Part shown: piece by piece, positions 39,001 through 47,232 of the stretch | Layout of the letters: each line of letters starts with the position of its first letter | Position numbering within the stretch: position 1 is the stretch's first letter | Source of the DNA: Thermoproteota archaeon | Lineage (GTDB): Archaea > Korarchaeota > Korarchaeia > Korarchaeales > Korarchaeaceae | Length of the DNA stretch: 64,000 nt | Assembly (NCBI GenBank): GCA_027491915.1 | Contig: JAOZGC010000003.1 | Coordinates: 1 to 64,000, forward strand | Reading direction: 5' to 3' | Translations under genes and position numbers: made by a program | The notes under the pieces: model-generated | Databases searched by the model: none | What the model was told of the DNA's origin: nothing | What the model saw: only the letters and a program-made list of their open reading frames with translations

Positions 39001-39540
39001 TCACACGCCCCCGTCGCCAATTTTTAACGATTCTGCGATCTCAGCCGCCCGACTCAACGTCTCCCTCATGTTGGCAGTTTGTCTTCCCTCCCAGTAGGCC
39101 TTGCCGCATGATCTACAGACGTACACTTTCCTGTCCCTGGGGGCGCCCGGAGGAACCGTCCGAGCGCCGCCCGCGACCTCAAGCTCCCCCCCGCATTCTG
39201 GGCACCTGGATCTGTCTGGGTCGAACTCGAGCCTCACGCCAGCCTCTGCAGACAGCCAAGCGAGTACCCTCTCTATCCTATCCTGGGGGACCAGCAAGAC
39301 CTTAACCCCCCTCTTTAGCGCCCTGGCCGCCAGCTCCCTGTCCCGAGTCAGCAGGGTGTAATTCCCCTCGGCGCAGGCCTCGACTACGTCTAGGTCTCCC
39401 CTCAGCCCCATCTGCCGCGGTTCGTGGGCCTCAAACCCCAGGATCCTCAGCCACCTGAGCACATCCCCCAGCATAGAATCGCACAGGAAACTCTCCAACT
39501 CTCCGTACCCCTGGCGCACTGCCCAAGGCGGTCTATCCAT
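39001..39540 (-). CDS. Mut7-C RNase-domain protein
   Basis: Protein of 179 residues with a Mut7-C (PIN-like) RNase domain (SFLCDSMLGDVLRWLRILGFEA, then YTLLTRDRELAARALKRGVKVLLV) and a C-terminal zinc ribbon (CPECGGEL, CRSCGKAYWEG). Conserved Asp residues of the PIN-like fold are present (LCD, TRDREL). The biological substrate is unknown, and these proteins are common in archaea and bacteria. ATG 39540 gives a sensible N-terminus. It is transcribed toward cysS. Confidence 0.88.
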   Translation of the reverse strand: MDRPPWAVRQGYGELESFLCDSMLGDVLRWLRILGFEAHEPRQMGLRGDLDVVEACAEGNYTLLTRDRELAARALKRGVKVLLVPQDRIERVLAWLSAEAGVRLEFDPDRSRCPECGGELEVAGGARTVPPGAPRDRKVYVCRSCGKAYWEGRQTANMRETLSRAAEIAESLKIGDGGV

Positions 39541-39725
39541 CTAAAATTCGTCGCGGAGCTACCTGACCGAGTCCACCCGCGCGGGTTCTCCGGACAACCT
39601 CCGGACAGCCCAGCGGGGGCCTCCTCTCCGGGCAGGTTGACTTGACCGGTCTGGAGTCGCGGCAGCCCCGCGGTGCGGCCGGGGGATATCCCGGCCCAAT
39701 CGGGACTCCCCCGGTAAGCTCAGCG
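39541..39725. other. Intergenic gap downstream of tRNA-Gln(CTG)
   Basis: 185 bp with several GC-rich inverted repeats, for example CCGGGGGATATCCCGG-like around 39684. No gene recognised. It may be the promoter and leader of the Mut7-C gene. Confidence 0.3.
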
Positions 39726-39827
39726 TGGTAGCCCCGCCCGGATTCTCGCCCGATCCGATCGATCGGGATTCGAACCGGGGTCCCCAGGTCCAGAGCCTGG
39801 TGTGCTTGGCCGCTACACCACGGGGCT
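39726..39827 (-). tRNA. tRNA-Gln(CTG) with a 26-nt T-loop intron
   Basis: Acceptor AGCCCCG/CGGGGCT, anticodon stem-loop CCAGG-CTCTGGA-CCTGG with anticodon CUG, encoded CCA. The T-loop is interrupted at 39743-39768, at exactly the site used in tRNA-Gln(TTG). The BHB is canonical: outer CCCGG/CCGGG, helix TTCG/CGAG, bulges AAT and AAT, inner helix CCCGATC/GATCGGG. Confidence 0.93.
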
Positions 39828-39896
39828 GTGGTGGCGATGTCTCCGTCGGATAAAAATGTTGCCCCGCTCGCCCACGCCTCCCTCGCCCCAGATCTC

Positions 39897-41069
39897 TCAT
39901 CCCCGGCCGGGATCCACCGACGTTTCGGTCCCCCGCCGAGTCCCGGCTATGGCAGACCTGACCGCCTCTACCGGATCCTCAAACACCGTCAGCCCAGCCT
40001 CCCTCAAGATCCTTCTCCCCTCCTCTGCCGCGTTGCCTGACAGCCTGACGTACAACCTGTTACTGCTCAATCCGACGGACTCCACCGCCTCGACTATCCC
40101 CCGGGCGACCTCCTCTCCCGAGGTTATGCCGCAGAGGGCGTTGACCACAACATTCCGGACCCGAGGATTTGACGTTATGATCTCCATGGCGGCGGCCACC
40201 CGGTCGGCCGACGCCCCCCCACCGACGTCGCAGAAGTTCGCGGGTCGCCCGCCCATGAGGCTCACCAGGTCCATCGTCGCCATCGCCAGGCCAGCCCCGT
40301 TGGCGACGGTCCCCACATCCCCGTCCAGCTCGACGTACGCCAATCCAGCCTCCTCGGCCTTCGCCTCCCGTGGATTAGCCCTGACGGAAGGTCTCCTCCC
40401 AAATTCTTTGTGCCTGAAGAGCGCGTTGTCGTCCACCTCCAGGTGGGCGTCCAGGGCCACGGCCGTCCCATCTCCGAGCAGGCCGAGCGGGTTAACCTCG
40501 AGCAGCAGCGCGTCTGTGTCCACGATCAGCCTCCAGAGGGATGATATGACGTCGGCCACGGCCCGGGCGGCAGCCCTCCCCCCATCGCCGACCGCGTTGG
40601 CCGCCAACCTCCTGGCCTGATGGGGCAGCAGGCCCAGGAGGGGATCCACCTCCTCCCTCAGGAGATCGTCTGGGTACCTGCGCGCGGCCTCCTCTATGTC
40701 CATTCCCCCGTGGGGGGTCGTAACGAAGACCATCGACCTGGAGGATCTGTCCAGGACGCACCCCGCGTACACCTCATCCTCGACGTCGATGAACTCCTCC
40801 ACCAGCAGGCCCTCCGGCCTGTGCCCCGAGAACTCTCTGGATAGGAGATCGCGGGCCGTCCTCTCCGCCTCTTCCTCATCCCGCACGATCACCACCCCGC
40901 CGGCCTTCCCCCTGCCTCCCACTGGGACCTGAACCTTGAGGACCGCCGGCCACCCCACCTCGTCCGCCGAGCGAGCGGCTCCCTCTGGATCGGCGGCGAA
41001 CCGGTACCTTGGAGTCGGCACCCCGGCCGCCCTGAGTAGATCCTTGGCCTCCCTCTCCAGCAGCCTCAT
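39897..41069 (-). CDS. sucC: Succinyl-CoA synthetase (ADP/GDP-forming) beta subunit
   Basis: ATP-grasp beta subunit of succinyl-CoA ligase, which interconverts succinyl-CoA and succinate with substrate-level phosphorylation. The 390 residues show LKVQVPVGGRGKAGGV, LLLEVNPLGLL (metal ligand), VELDGDVGTVANGAGLAMATMDL and GGRPANFCDVGGGASADRV. Two related families (e.g. malate-CoA ligase) share these motifs. The alpha subunit is encoded divergently 53 bp away, not in the same operon. Confidence 0.93.
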   Translation of the reverse strand: MRLLEREAKDLLRAAGVPTPRYRFAADPEGAARSADEVGWPAVLKVQVPVGGRGKAGGVVIVRDEEEAERTARDLLSREFSGHRPEGLLVEEFIDVEDEVYAGCVLDRSSRSMVFVTTPHGGMDIEEAARRYPDDLLREEVDPLLGLLPHQARRLAANAVGDGGRAAARAVADVISSLWRLIVDTDALLLEVNPLGLLGDGTAVALDAHLEVDDNALFRHKEFGRRPSVRANPREAKAEEAGLAYVELDGDVGTVANGAGLAMATMDLVSLMGGRPANFCDVGGGASADRVAAAMEIITSNPRVRNVVVNALCGITSGEEVARGIVEAVESVGLSSNRLYVRLSGNAAEEGRRILREAGLTVFEDPVEAVRSAIAGTRRGTETSVDPGRG

Positions 41070-41095
41070 CCGGCCGCGCCGCCCTGAGAAACCGA

Positions 41096-41100
41096 TTTAA
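41096..41100. promoter_or_regulatory. Central TATA element shared by sucC and sucD
   Basis: TTTAA, readable as TTAAA on the other strand, is the only AT-rich site in the 53-bp gap. It is about 25 bp from the sucD ATG and about 29 bp from the sucC ATG, so one near-symmetric box may drive both leaderless genes. Confidence 0.5.
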
Positions 41101-41122
41101 CCTTGAACCGCCGCCCGGCTGG

Positions 41123-41995
41123 ATGCCGGCGATCCTGAGGGGGAACTTGCCCACCCTGGTCCAGGGCATAACCGGAAGGCAGGGGCGGCTCCACACCAGG
41201 CTGATGCTGGACTACGGCACAGAGATCGTCGCGGGGGTCACCCCGGGGAGGGGGGGCTCCAAGGTGGAGGGGGTCCCGGTGTTCGACTCGGTTGCCGAGG
41301 CCCTGGATGAGGTCGGCCCGATCGAGGCCTCCGTAATATTCGTCCCGGCTCCCCACGCCTACGACGCCGTCTTGGAGGCGATCAGATCTGGGATAGGTCT
41401 CGTCGTGGTGATAACCGAGCACATCCCCGTCCATGACGCTATGAGGTTCATCAGGTACGCCAGGCTAGTCGGCGCCACGGTGATCGGACCGAACACCCCG
41501 GGCCTGATAGCCCCCTCCCTGGGGGTCAAGCTGGGGATAGCCCCTTCGTCCGCCTTCTCCCCCGGATCAACGGCCATAATATCCAGGAGCGGGACCTTGA
41601 CCTACGAGGTCTCCCTCTCCCTCTCATCCGCGGGCTACGGCACTTCCATAACCATCGGCCTGGGGGGCGATCCGGTCACCGGATTGGACTTCGTGGACGT
41701 GCTGGAGGAGGTCAGGTGCGATCCAGACACGGACTCCGTAGTCTTGGTGGGTGAGATAGGAGGGACTGCTGAAGAGGAGGCGGCCGAATACCTCTCTAGG
41801 GGATACCCCAAGCCGGTGGTAGCCTACGTGGCCGGGAGGACCGCCCCCCCGGGGAGGACCATGGGGCACGCCGGGGCGATAATCTCCGGGGGGCGGGGCA
41901 CCGCCGAGAGCAAGATCAGGGCCCTAGAGGCCGCCGGAGTCCCCGTCGCCGAGACCCCCTTCGACATCCCCAGGCTGCTCTCCGGCCTCCGCTGA
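41123..41995 (+). CDS. sucD: Succinyl-CoA synthetase alpha subunit
   Basis: CoA-binding and phosphohistidine subunit, 290 residues. It has the N-terminal CoA-binding Rossmann domain (VQGITGRQGRLHTRLMLDYGTEIVAGVTPG), the RSGTLTYEVSLSLSSAGYG block, IGLGGDPVTGLDFVDVLE and the phosphorylated histidine in MGHAGAIISGGRGTAESK. It partners the divergent sucC product. The 3' end overlaps a small regulator gene on the opposite strand by 72 bp. Confidence 0.95.
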   Translation: MPAILRGNLPTLVQGITGRQGRLHTRLMLDYGTEIVAGVTPGRGGSKVEGVPVFDSVAEALDEVGPIEASVIFVPAPHAYDAVLEAIRSGIGLVVVITEHIPVHDAMRFIRYARLVGATVIGPNTPGLIAPSLGVKLGIAPSSAFSPGSTAIISRSGTLTYEVSLSLSSAGYGTSITIGLGGDPVTGLDFVDVLEEVRCDPDTDSVVLVGEIGGTAEEEAAEYLSRGYPKPVVAYVAGRTAPPGRTMGHAGAIISGGRGTAESKIRALEAAGVPVAETPFDIPRLLSGLR

Positions 41996-42268
41996 CTCAC
42001 CGGCCTCCTCCCGAGATTGAGGCCCGCGAACCCCCAGCGGCGGTATGGACACCTCGGCCCTGGACGCCTCCCTCTCTCCCTCCTCCGTCAGAGAGAAGAA
42101 GCTGTATCCTCCGTGCCTGAAGGATCTGATGAGTCCCCTCTTCTCCAGTTCGTCGATCGCCCGCAGGATCCTCCCCACGGAGATGCCCGTCTCCCTGACG
42201 AGCTCCCTCATGTGGACGGTCGTCTTACCCCTGAGCGCCCTAAGCACTGCCTTCTCGACGTCCCCCAT
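41924..42268 (-). CDS. Winged-helix transcriptional regulator
   Basis: Protein of 114 residues starting at ATG 42268, with one winged helix (VEKAVLRALRGKTTVHMRELVRETGISVGRILRAIDELEKRGLIRSFRHGGYSFFSLTEEGE, about 4-65) and a low-complexity, acidic and glycine-rich tail (about 75-114). The tail is encoded opposite the end of sucD, so it may be an accident of the overlap. The family is not recognised precisely. It may regulate neighbouring genes. Confidence 0.7.
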   Translation of the reverse strand: MGDVEKAVLRALRGKTTVHMRELVRETGISVGRILRAIDELEKRGLIRSFRHGGYSFFSLTEEGEREASRAEVSIPPLGVRGPQSREEAGESAEAGEQPGDVEGGLGDGDSGGL

Positions 42269-42363
42269 ATCAGAGGGCACGGGCGAAGCGGCGCCCCGGG
42301 ATAATATAAGATGCGGGCGCAACTTTATGAATGCGCCAGTGAGCCCGGACCGGGGTGAACCCG

Positions 42364-42528
42364 ATGCCGATAGAGGATCCCGTCAAGAGGAGGATAGCGG
42401 CCAAGGCCCTCCTCGAGTACAAGATATGCAGGAAATGCGGCGCGAAGAATCCCATTGGGGCCACCAAGTGCAGGAGGTGCAGGAGCAAGAATCTCAGACT
42501 CAAGAGAACTAAACTCAGCAGGAGGTGA
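42364..42528 (+). CDS. rpl40e: Ribosomal protein eL40
   Basis: Short zinc-binding large-subunit protein, 54 residues from ATG 42364: MPIEDPVKRRIAAKAL, then the ligands CRKCG and CRRC, and a basic tail. It is the archaeal stand-alone form without the ubiquitin fusion seen in eukaryotes. It is followed by tRNA-Arg(GCG). Confidence 0.93.
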   Translation: MPIEDPVKRRIAAKALLEYKICRKCGAKNPIGATKCRRCRSKNLRLKRTKLSRR

Positions 42529-42546
42529 GGTTCACCCTCGTGTTGC

Positions 42547-42622
42547 GGGCCCGTAGCTCAGCACGGATCAGAGCGCCGGCCTGCGGAGCCGGAGGCCGCG
42601 GGTTCGAGTCCCGCCGGGCCCG
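42547..42622 (+). tRNA. tRNA-Arg(GCG)
   Basis: Acceptor GGGCCCG/CGGGCCC, D-arm GCTC/GAGC, anticodon stem-loop CCGGC-CTGCGGA-GCCGG with anticodon GCG, T-arm GCGGG-TTCGAGT-CCCGC. No CCA encoded, no intron. Confidence 0.96.
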
Positions 42623-42715
42623 CTCTCAGGATGGTCGGCGGGCGCAGTTTTAATCTCCCCCGGGGCCGAATTCGGGGTGTGAGCTCTGTCGGAGTCAGAG
42701 CCGGGACGAGGTTCC

Positions 42716-42898
42716 GTGGAACTAGGAGAGTGCTCTGTGATCGGGTGCGGAGAGCCCGCCGTTAAGGTGGTCGGGAGGAGGTACCTGCCGGCCCTGCAGG
42801 CCCTGAAGCTGAGGGTGAACCCCAGGGTCAGGGAGTTTCCGCTCTGCAAGAAGCACTACAAGATGGCCAGGGAGGCCCTCAAGGAGCTCTCCAGGTGA
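42716..42898 (+). CDS. Small conserved zinc-type protein, unknown function
   Basis: Protein of 60 residues from GTG 42716 with CSVIGC (Cys-x4-Cys) near the start and CKKHY near the end, a pattern expected of a small zinc-stabilised fold. The C-terminus is a basic helix (KMAREALKELSR). I do not recognise the family. Upstream in-frame sequence contains a stop at 42680, so GTG 42716 is the first canonical start. It overlaps the 3' end of the methyltransferase on the other strand by 20 bp. Confidence 0.6.
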   Translation: MELGECSVIGCGEPAVKVVGRRYLPALQALKLRVNPRVREFPLCKKHYKMAREALKELSR

Positions 42899-43499
42899 TC
42901 TCCCACACCACCAACTCTTCGAACCTGAGGGCCCTCCTTCCCACGATCCGTCCGGTCAGGCCGATAGACGCGATCTCCTCTATGGTCTCTCTGATTCCGT
43001 TCCTCACCGACTGGAGGATCAGGGCCCTCCCGGCGGGAGAGAGGACTTCGGGCAGGCCGCGCAGGAGCCTGTCCAGGAAGGCCCGGCCCCGCGGGAGTCC
43101 CCCGGCCCACGCGGCCGACTCAACGTCTCTCGGCTCCTCGGCCAGGTATGGCGGGTTTGATATCACCAGGTCGAACTTTTCATCCCTGATCGGGGAGAAC
43201 AAATCCCCCAGACGGGCCTCGAACGATCCGTCCAGCCCGGCCGCTTCTGCGTTTTCCCTGGCGGCCGCCACCGCCGAAGGATTCACGTCCACTCCGACGA
43301 CCATAGCCGCCCCGCGGGCTGACGCCAGTATGCCCAAGATCCCGCATCCGGTGCCCACGTCCAGGACCCTGAGGCCTGAGACCTCCTCACCGAGGAGTAC
43401 CTCCGCCAGGAGCTCCGTGTCCTCGGCTGGCGGATAAACCCCAGGGGGAACTCGGAACCGGAGCCGTCCGAGTTTGAACAGCCTATTCGGCCCGCTCAC
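42879..43499 (-). CDS. HemK/Mtq2-like N5-glutamine methyltransferase
   Basis: SAM-dependent methyltransferase of 206 residues. It has the PPAEDTELLAEVL entry block, the SAM motif VLDVGTGCGILGI, acidic loop VGVDVNPSAVAAARENA and catalytic NPPY in LVISNPPYLAEEP. Archaeal/eukaryotic Mtq2 with this compact form methylates the Gln of the GGQ loop in aRF1, which is encoded at 26984-28201, so this is the likely target. GTG 43499 overlaps the rsmA stop by 4 bp (GTGA). Confidence 0.9.
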   Translation of the reverse strand: MSGPNRLFKLGRLRFRVPPGVYPPAEDTELLAEVLLGEEVSGLRVLDVGTGCGILGILASARGAAMVVGVDVNPSAVAAARENAEAAGLDGSFEARLGDLFSPIRDEKFDLVISNPPYLAEEPRDVESAAWAGGLPRGRAFLDRLLRGLPEVLSPAGRALILQSVRNGIRETIEEIASIGLTGRIVGRRALRFEELVVWEITWRAP

Positions 43500-44350
43500 C
43501 CGACCACCTCCAGGAGATATTCCGCGAGCCTGAGATAATCCCCCGGCGTGAGCTCGTACGCCCTGGACCCCAGGTCCACCGGGGCCATCTCGGCGTCCAA
43601 CTCCGGGTCGCGGCTTCCCATCCTCCTCAACCACGATATCAGGGGGGTCCTGATGAGCCTTCTCTTTTTGAAGAAGACGTGGGGAAGAAACTGCTTCAAC
43701 ACCAGCAGCCTGGGGTCTGAGGGGGGGACCTCCGGCCTCGGCCTCATGCTCAGCACGGCCGCCTCGACGCTGGGCCTGGGATAGAAGACCTGAGGCGCCA
43801 GTATGGCCCTGACCTTCACCTCGAACCTCGCCTGAGTCAACACGCTGAGGCTGCCGTAGTTACCCTCGCCCGGCATCGCGATCAGCCTATGAGCGAATTC
43901 CCTCTGGAGGGACAGACCTATCGACTTAACCTCCCTGAAGATCAGGTGAAGGATCAACCTCGAGGATATCCCGAAGGGAGGATTGGACGCGACCGAATCG
44001 AATTCCAGCCGCCTCAAAACCCGGGGCGCCTCTCCCACGACGACCTCCACTGGTCTGCCGGCGAACCTCTCTCTCAAGCGGGCTCCCAACCTGGGATCCA
44101 CCTCGACGGCAACCACAGAGTCGGCTCCCGCCGCCAGTATGGCCTCGGTCAGGTTCCCCGCCCCGGCGCCCACCTCTAGGACCTTAAGCCCGCGCACGCC
44201 CCCCGCCTCGACTATGATCTCCAGCGCCCTCCTGGATATCAGGTGGTGCTGCCCCAGTTCCCTGGACGGCCTCGCCAGGGTCTCTCTCAGCAGGTCAGTC
44301 ACCTCTTTCCGGAGGTCGGGATCCCACCGCCTCACGTACTCGGGGGGCAC
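43496..44350 (-). CDS. ksgA: 16S rRNA dimethyladenosine methyltransferase (KsgA/Dim1)
   Basis: Makes the two adjacent dimethyladenosines near the 3' end of 16S rRNA, a quality step in small-subunit assembly. The 284 residues have GQHHLISRRALEIIVE (GQNFL region), SAM motif KVLEVGAGAGNLTEAIL, the catalytic VASNPPFGISSRLI, and the C-terminal RNA-binding FFKKRRLIRTPLISWL. The NPPF replaces the usual NIPY/NLPY. It is upstream of and overlapping the Mtq2-like gene, and divergent from rtcB. Confidence 0.95.
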   Translation of the reverse strand: MPPEYVRRWDPDLRKEVTDLLRETLARPSRELGQHHLISRRALEIIVEAGGVRGLKVLEVGAGAGNLTEAILAAGADSVVAVEVDPRLGARLRERFAGRPVEVVVGEAPRVLRRLEFDSVASNPPFGISSRLILHLIFREVKSIGLSLQREFAHRLIAMPGEGNYGSLSVLTQARFEVKVRAILAPQVFYPRPSVEAAVLSMRPRPEVPPSDPRLLVLKQFLPHVFFKKRRLIRTPLISWLRRMGSRDPELDAEMAPVDLGSRAYELTPGDYLRLAEYLLEVVG

Positions 44351-44411
44351 GCGACGCCGGCCGCCGCTGCCTATTTATCCCCCTCCCGAGGGAGGGGCGG
44401 GAGGTGCTCGC

Positions 44412-45863
44412 ATGTCGGCGGCCTCCGTCTTGGAGAGGATCGACGAGGTAAGGTGGATGCTGCCTCGGTCTTACAAGAGCGGGATGAGGGTGCCGGGACT
44501 GGTCATCGCGACGGAGAAGCTCTTGCGCCACATAGAGAGAAAGTCCCTGGACCAGCTGGCCAACGTGGCCTCCCTGCCCGGAATATACAGGTACTCCATG
44601 GCCATGCCCGACGTGCACACCGGGTACGGCTTTCCGATAGGGGGCGTCGCGGCGTTCGACGCCTACGACGGTGTGATCAGTCCCGGAGGGGTCGGCTTCG
44701 ACATAAATTGCGGCGTCAGGGTTCTAAGAACAGATCTCCGTGAGGAGGATGTCAGACCACTCCTGTCTCGACTCGTGGAGACGATCTTCTCCATGGTCCC
44801 GTCTGGGCTTGGAAGCAGGGGGAGACTCAGGCTGAGCGAGCCCCAGATAGACGAGGTATTGATGAGAGGGGCAAGGTGGGCGGTCGATCAGGGATACGGG
44901 TGGGATCAGGACCTGGCCCACACCGAGGAGGGCGGATGCATGGAGGGCGCCGATCCCTCTGTCGTGAGCAGCAGGGCCAAGAGGAGGGGGGCTCCTCAGC
45001 TGGGGACGCTGGGAAGCGGAAACCACTTCTTGGAGGTCCAGGTGGTGGATAAGATATACGATGAGGCCGCAGCGCGGGCTCTGGGGATAGAGGGTCCCGG
45101 CCAGGTTACCGTCATGATCCACACCGGCAGCAGGGGGCTTGGCCACCAGGTGGCCTCCGACTTCCTGGAGGAGATGCTCTCCAGGGCCGGTCAACTCGAT
45201 TTCCGGCTCCCCGACAGGCAGCTGATATGCGCCTACGCCGGGACCAAGACCGCGGAGCGGTACTTCGCGGCCATGCGTGGGGCGGCCAACTACGCGTGGG
45301 CCAACCGGCAGATCATAATGCACTGGGTCAGGCAGGCCTTCGAGAGGGTGCTCGGCAGGAGCCCCGAGGACCTCGGCATGAGGTTGATCTACGACGTGGC
45401 CCACAACATAGCCAAGCTCGAGGAGCACGAGGTGGACGGCAGGACGGTTAGAGTTTACGTTCACAGGAAGGGGGCGACCAGAGCCTTCCCCCCAGGGAGA
45501 CCGGAGCTGCCTCCAGACTACAGGGAGGTGGGCCAGCCCGTCTTGATACCGGGATCCGAGGGGACCGCCTCCTACATCCTGATCGGAACTCGGAGGGCCA
45601 TGGAGGAGACCTTCGGCTCCGCGGCCCACGGGGCTGGCAGGATGATGAGCCGCTCGGCAGCCAAGAGGACCTACCGGGGAAGGCAGATAGTGGAGCAGCT
45701 GGCCAGCCGGGGGATAATAGTGAAACCGGCATCCTTCGCGGTGGCTGCCGAGGAGGCTCCCGGGGCCTACAAAGACGTGGACGAGGTCGCCTTGGCCACC
45801 CACAAGGCGGGCATAGCCAGGCTGGTCGTCAGGATGAGACCGATGGGAGTGGTCAAGGGTTGA
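44412..45863 (+). CDS. rtcB: RNA-splicing ligase RtcB
   Basis: GTP- and Mn-dependent ligase that joins tRNA exons after intron excision. The 483 residues show DVHTGYGFPIGGVAAFD, VGFDINCGVRVLRTDL (metal Cys), LGTLGSGNHFLEVQ (metal His), HTGSRGLGHQVASDF and AAHGAGRMMSRSAAKR with the guanylylated His. No intein is present, unlike some archaeal RtcB genes. Its presence fits the many spliced tRNAs and the proposed pcm intron. ATG 44412 follows GGGAGGTG. Confidence 0.97.
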   Translation: MSAASVLERIDEVRWMLPRSYKSGMRVPGLVIATEKLLRHIERKSLDQLANVASLPGIYRYSMAMPDVHTGYGFPIGGVAAFDAYDGVISPGGVGFDINCGVRVLRTDLREEDVRPLLSRLVETIFSMVPSGLGSRGRLRLSEPQIDEVLMRGARWAVDQGYGWDQDLAHTEEGGCMEGADPSVVSSRAKRRGAPQLGTLGSGNHFLEVQVVDKIYDEAAARALGIEGPGQVTVMIHTGSRGLGHQVASDFLEEMLSRAGQLDFRLPDRQLICAYAGTKTAERYFAAMRGAANYAWANRQIIMHWVRQAFERVLGRSPEDLGMRLIYDVAHNIAKLEEHEVDGRTVRVYVHRKGATRAFPPGRPELPPDYREVGQPVLIPGSEGTASYILIGTRRAMEETFGSAAHGAGRMMSRSAAKRTYRGRQIVEQLASRGIIVKPASFAVAAEEAPGAYKDVDEVALATHKAGIARLVVRMRPMGVVKG

Positions 45864-45915
45864 GGCGGACCGAGCCTTAATAAACGGGCCGCGTGTCGCG
45901 GGTGGGTGCCCCGGC

Positions 45916-46716
45916 TTGGCCAGGGAAGCGAGGGATGGGGACTTCGTGCTCGTCCACCTCAGCCTGTGGGATGCAGACGGGGGGGATCTGATCTACACCA
46001 CCGACGAGGCGGTGGCGCGGGAGTCCGGCGACTACGACGAGGACAGGATCTACGAGCCGGTACTGATAATCCTCGGAAGGGGGAAATTCTTTCCTGAATT
46101 AGAGTCTCAAATCGTAGGGATGAAACCTGGGGACACTAAAGAGATAATCTTAGAGCCGAGAGAGGCCTTCGGTGAGAGGGACGAATCCAAGGTGAGGACG
46201 ATCCCGCTAGGCAGGCTGAAGAGAGCCGGGCTAGGGGACGTCTTCCCCGGGGACAGGATAAAGATGGGGGGCGAGACAGGCACGATCCTCTCGATAAGCG
46301 GGGGAAGGGTCAAGGTGGATTTCAATCATCCCCTGGCCGGCCGAAGGATAAGGGCGAGGGTGACCCTGCTGTCAGTGCTCGAGGATACCGGGGAGAAGGT
46401 CAGGGCGCTGACCGCCGACGTCTTCGGCGTCCCGATCGACAGGGTGACGGCCGAGTTCTTGGATGGGACGGCCGTGGTGGAGATACCCCCTGCCGCCTAC
46501 ATGAGGCGAGACGCGCTGGACAGGAAGATAAGGATCGCTTCCGTGATGATGAACAGGCTCAAGGAGGTGGAAAAGCTCAGGTTCGTCGAGACCTTTCAAC
46601 TCCCAGGCGAGGGATCGGAAGTGGAGGACGCCGGTTCGGGAGAGGAACCGAGCGGTGGAACCGAGACGGGGGCGGAGGAACGGGGGGGTGGAGGAGAGTC
46701 CCAGCCTTCAGATTAG
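45916..46716 (+). CDS. FKBP-type peptidyl-prolyl isomerase (SlyD-like)
   Basis: Isomerase and chaperone of 266 residues. The FKBP core is split by an insert-in-flap domain, as in archaeal SlyD-like FKBPs: VHLSLWDADGGDLIYTTDE, LGRGKFFPELESQIVGMKPGD, then the insertion (SKVRTIPLGRLKRAGLGDVFPGD) and VKVDFNHPLAGRRIRARVTLL. A C-terminal extension (about 150-240) and an acidic, glycine-rich tail follow. TTG 45916 is supported by the N-terminus MAREARDGDFVLVHLSL. The tail overlaps the UPF0179 gene by 9 bp. Confidence 0.92.
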   Translation: MAREARDGDFVLVHLSLWDADGGDLIYTTDEAVARESGDYDEDRIYEPVLIILGRGKFFPELESQIVGMKPGDTKEIILEPREAFGERDESKVRTIPLGRLKRAGLGDVFPGDRIKMGGETGTILSISGGRVKVDFNHPLAGRRIRARVTLLSVLEDTGEKVRALTADVFGVPIDRVTAEFLDGTAVVEIPPAAYMRRDALDRKIRIASVMMNRLKEVEKLRFVETFQLPGEGSEVEDAGSGEEPSGGTETGAEERGGGGESQPSD

Positions 46717-47157
46717 GAGCCTCACCCTGCAGAGCCTGCGATCCTCCCGAGGACAGTCGATCCTCCCTCCGACGGAGATGACCATGATCCTGTCCCCGGC
46801 CAGGAGGCCGGAAGGCCTGCACTCGTCGACCAGATCGCACTCTCCCTCTCGGCACCTGGGGGGCTCGTACTTCACTATCTCCCCCTCCCTGGCCAGCCTG
46901 ACCGGGAGGGCAACCTCCAACTCCGCCAGCTTGACCCTAGCCGGGACGACTACCCCGTGAACCTCGCACGGGAACCTCTTCTTCGCCGCCCTGGAAACCA
47001 CCTCATAGAGCCTGCCCTCCATCAAGCTTCCTGTACAAACAGACCTGAATTTGCAGGACGAGCAGGCGTCCGCTTCCCCGATGAAGAGGAACCTGGCCCC
47101 TCTCTCAATCATGTAGTCGGGAAGCAGGGTAACGATCTCTCTCTCGGGGTGTTCCAC
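46708..47157 (-). CDS. UPF0179 family protein
   Basis: Archaeal protein of 149 residues in the uncharacterised UPF0179 family. It has repeated cysteine motifs: CSSCKFRSVC near residue 32, CEVHG, CREGECDLVDEC and CPREDRRLC. Together these look like zinc or iron-sulphur ligands. No enzymatic function is known. It is convergent with the FKBP gene. ATG 47157 is used. Confidence 0.82.
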   Translation of the reverse strand: MEHPEREIVTLLPDYMIERGARFLFIGEADACSSCKFRSVCTGSLMEGRLYEVVSRAAKKRFPCEVHGVVVPARVKLAELEVALPVRLAREGEIVKYEPPRCREGECDLVDECRPSGLLAGDRIMVISVGGRIDCPREDRRLCRVRLLI

Positions 47158-47184
47158 CGTCGCCCGGGATCACCACCGGCATGG

Positions 47185-47192
47185 TTTTAAAA
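47185..47192 (+). promoter_or_regulatory. TATA box upstream of psmB
   Basis: TTTTAAAA is placed to start transcription near 47213, right at a strong hairpin, giving a leader of about 50 nt for psmB. Confidence 0.5.
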
Positions 47193-47214
47193 TCCTGGCC
47201 GCCCGCAGCCTCGT

Positions 47215-47232
47215 CGCGGGTTCGAACCCGCG
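47215..47232 (+). other. tRNA T-arm-like hairpin in the psmB leader
   Basis: CGCGGG-TTCGAA-CCCGCG, a perfect 6-bp stem. Together with flanking AGCCTCGTC and TCCACC it closely resembles the 3' part of tRNA genes in this window (tRNA-His, tRNA-Ala), but the loop is one base short and no 5' half is present. Probable tRNA remnant or leader hairpin. Confidence 0.6.

Noticed and set aside
43983-44411. N-terminal extension of rtcB from 43983
   Set aside because: It overlaps ksgA on the other strand, and the RtcB family begins at ATG 44412 with a good ribosome-binding site.
47215-47232. Complete tRNA gene upstream of psmB
   Set aside because: Only a T-arm-like stem is present; there is no acceptor, D-arm or anticodon partner nearby and the T-loop is one base short.
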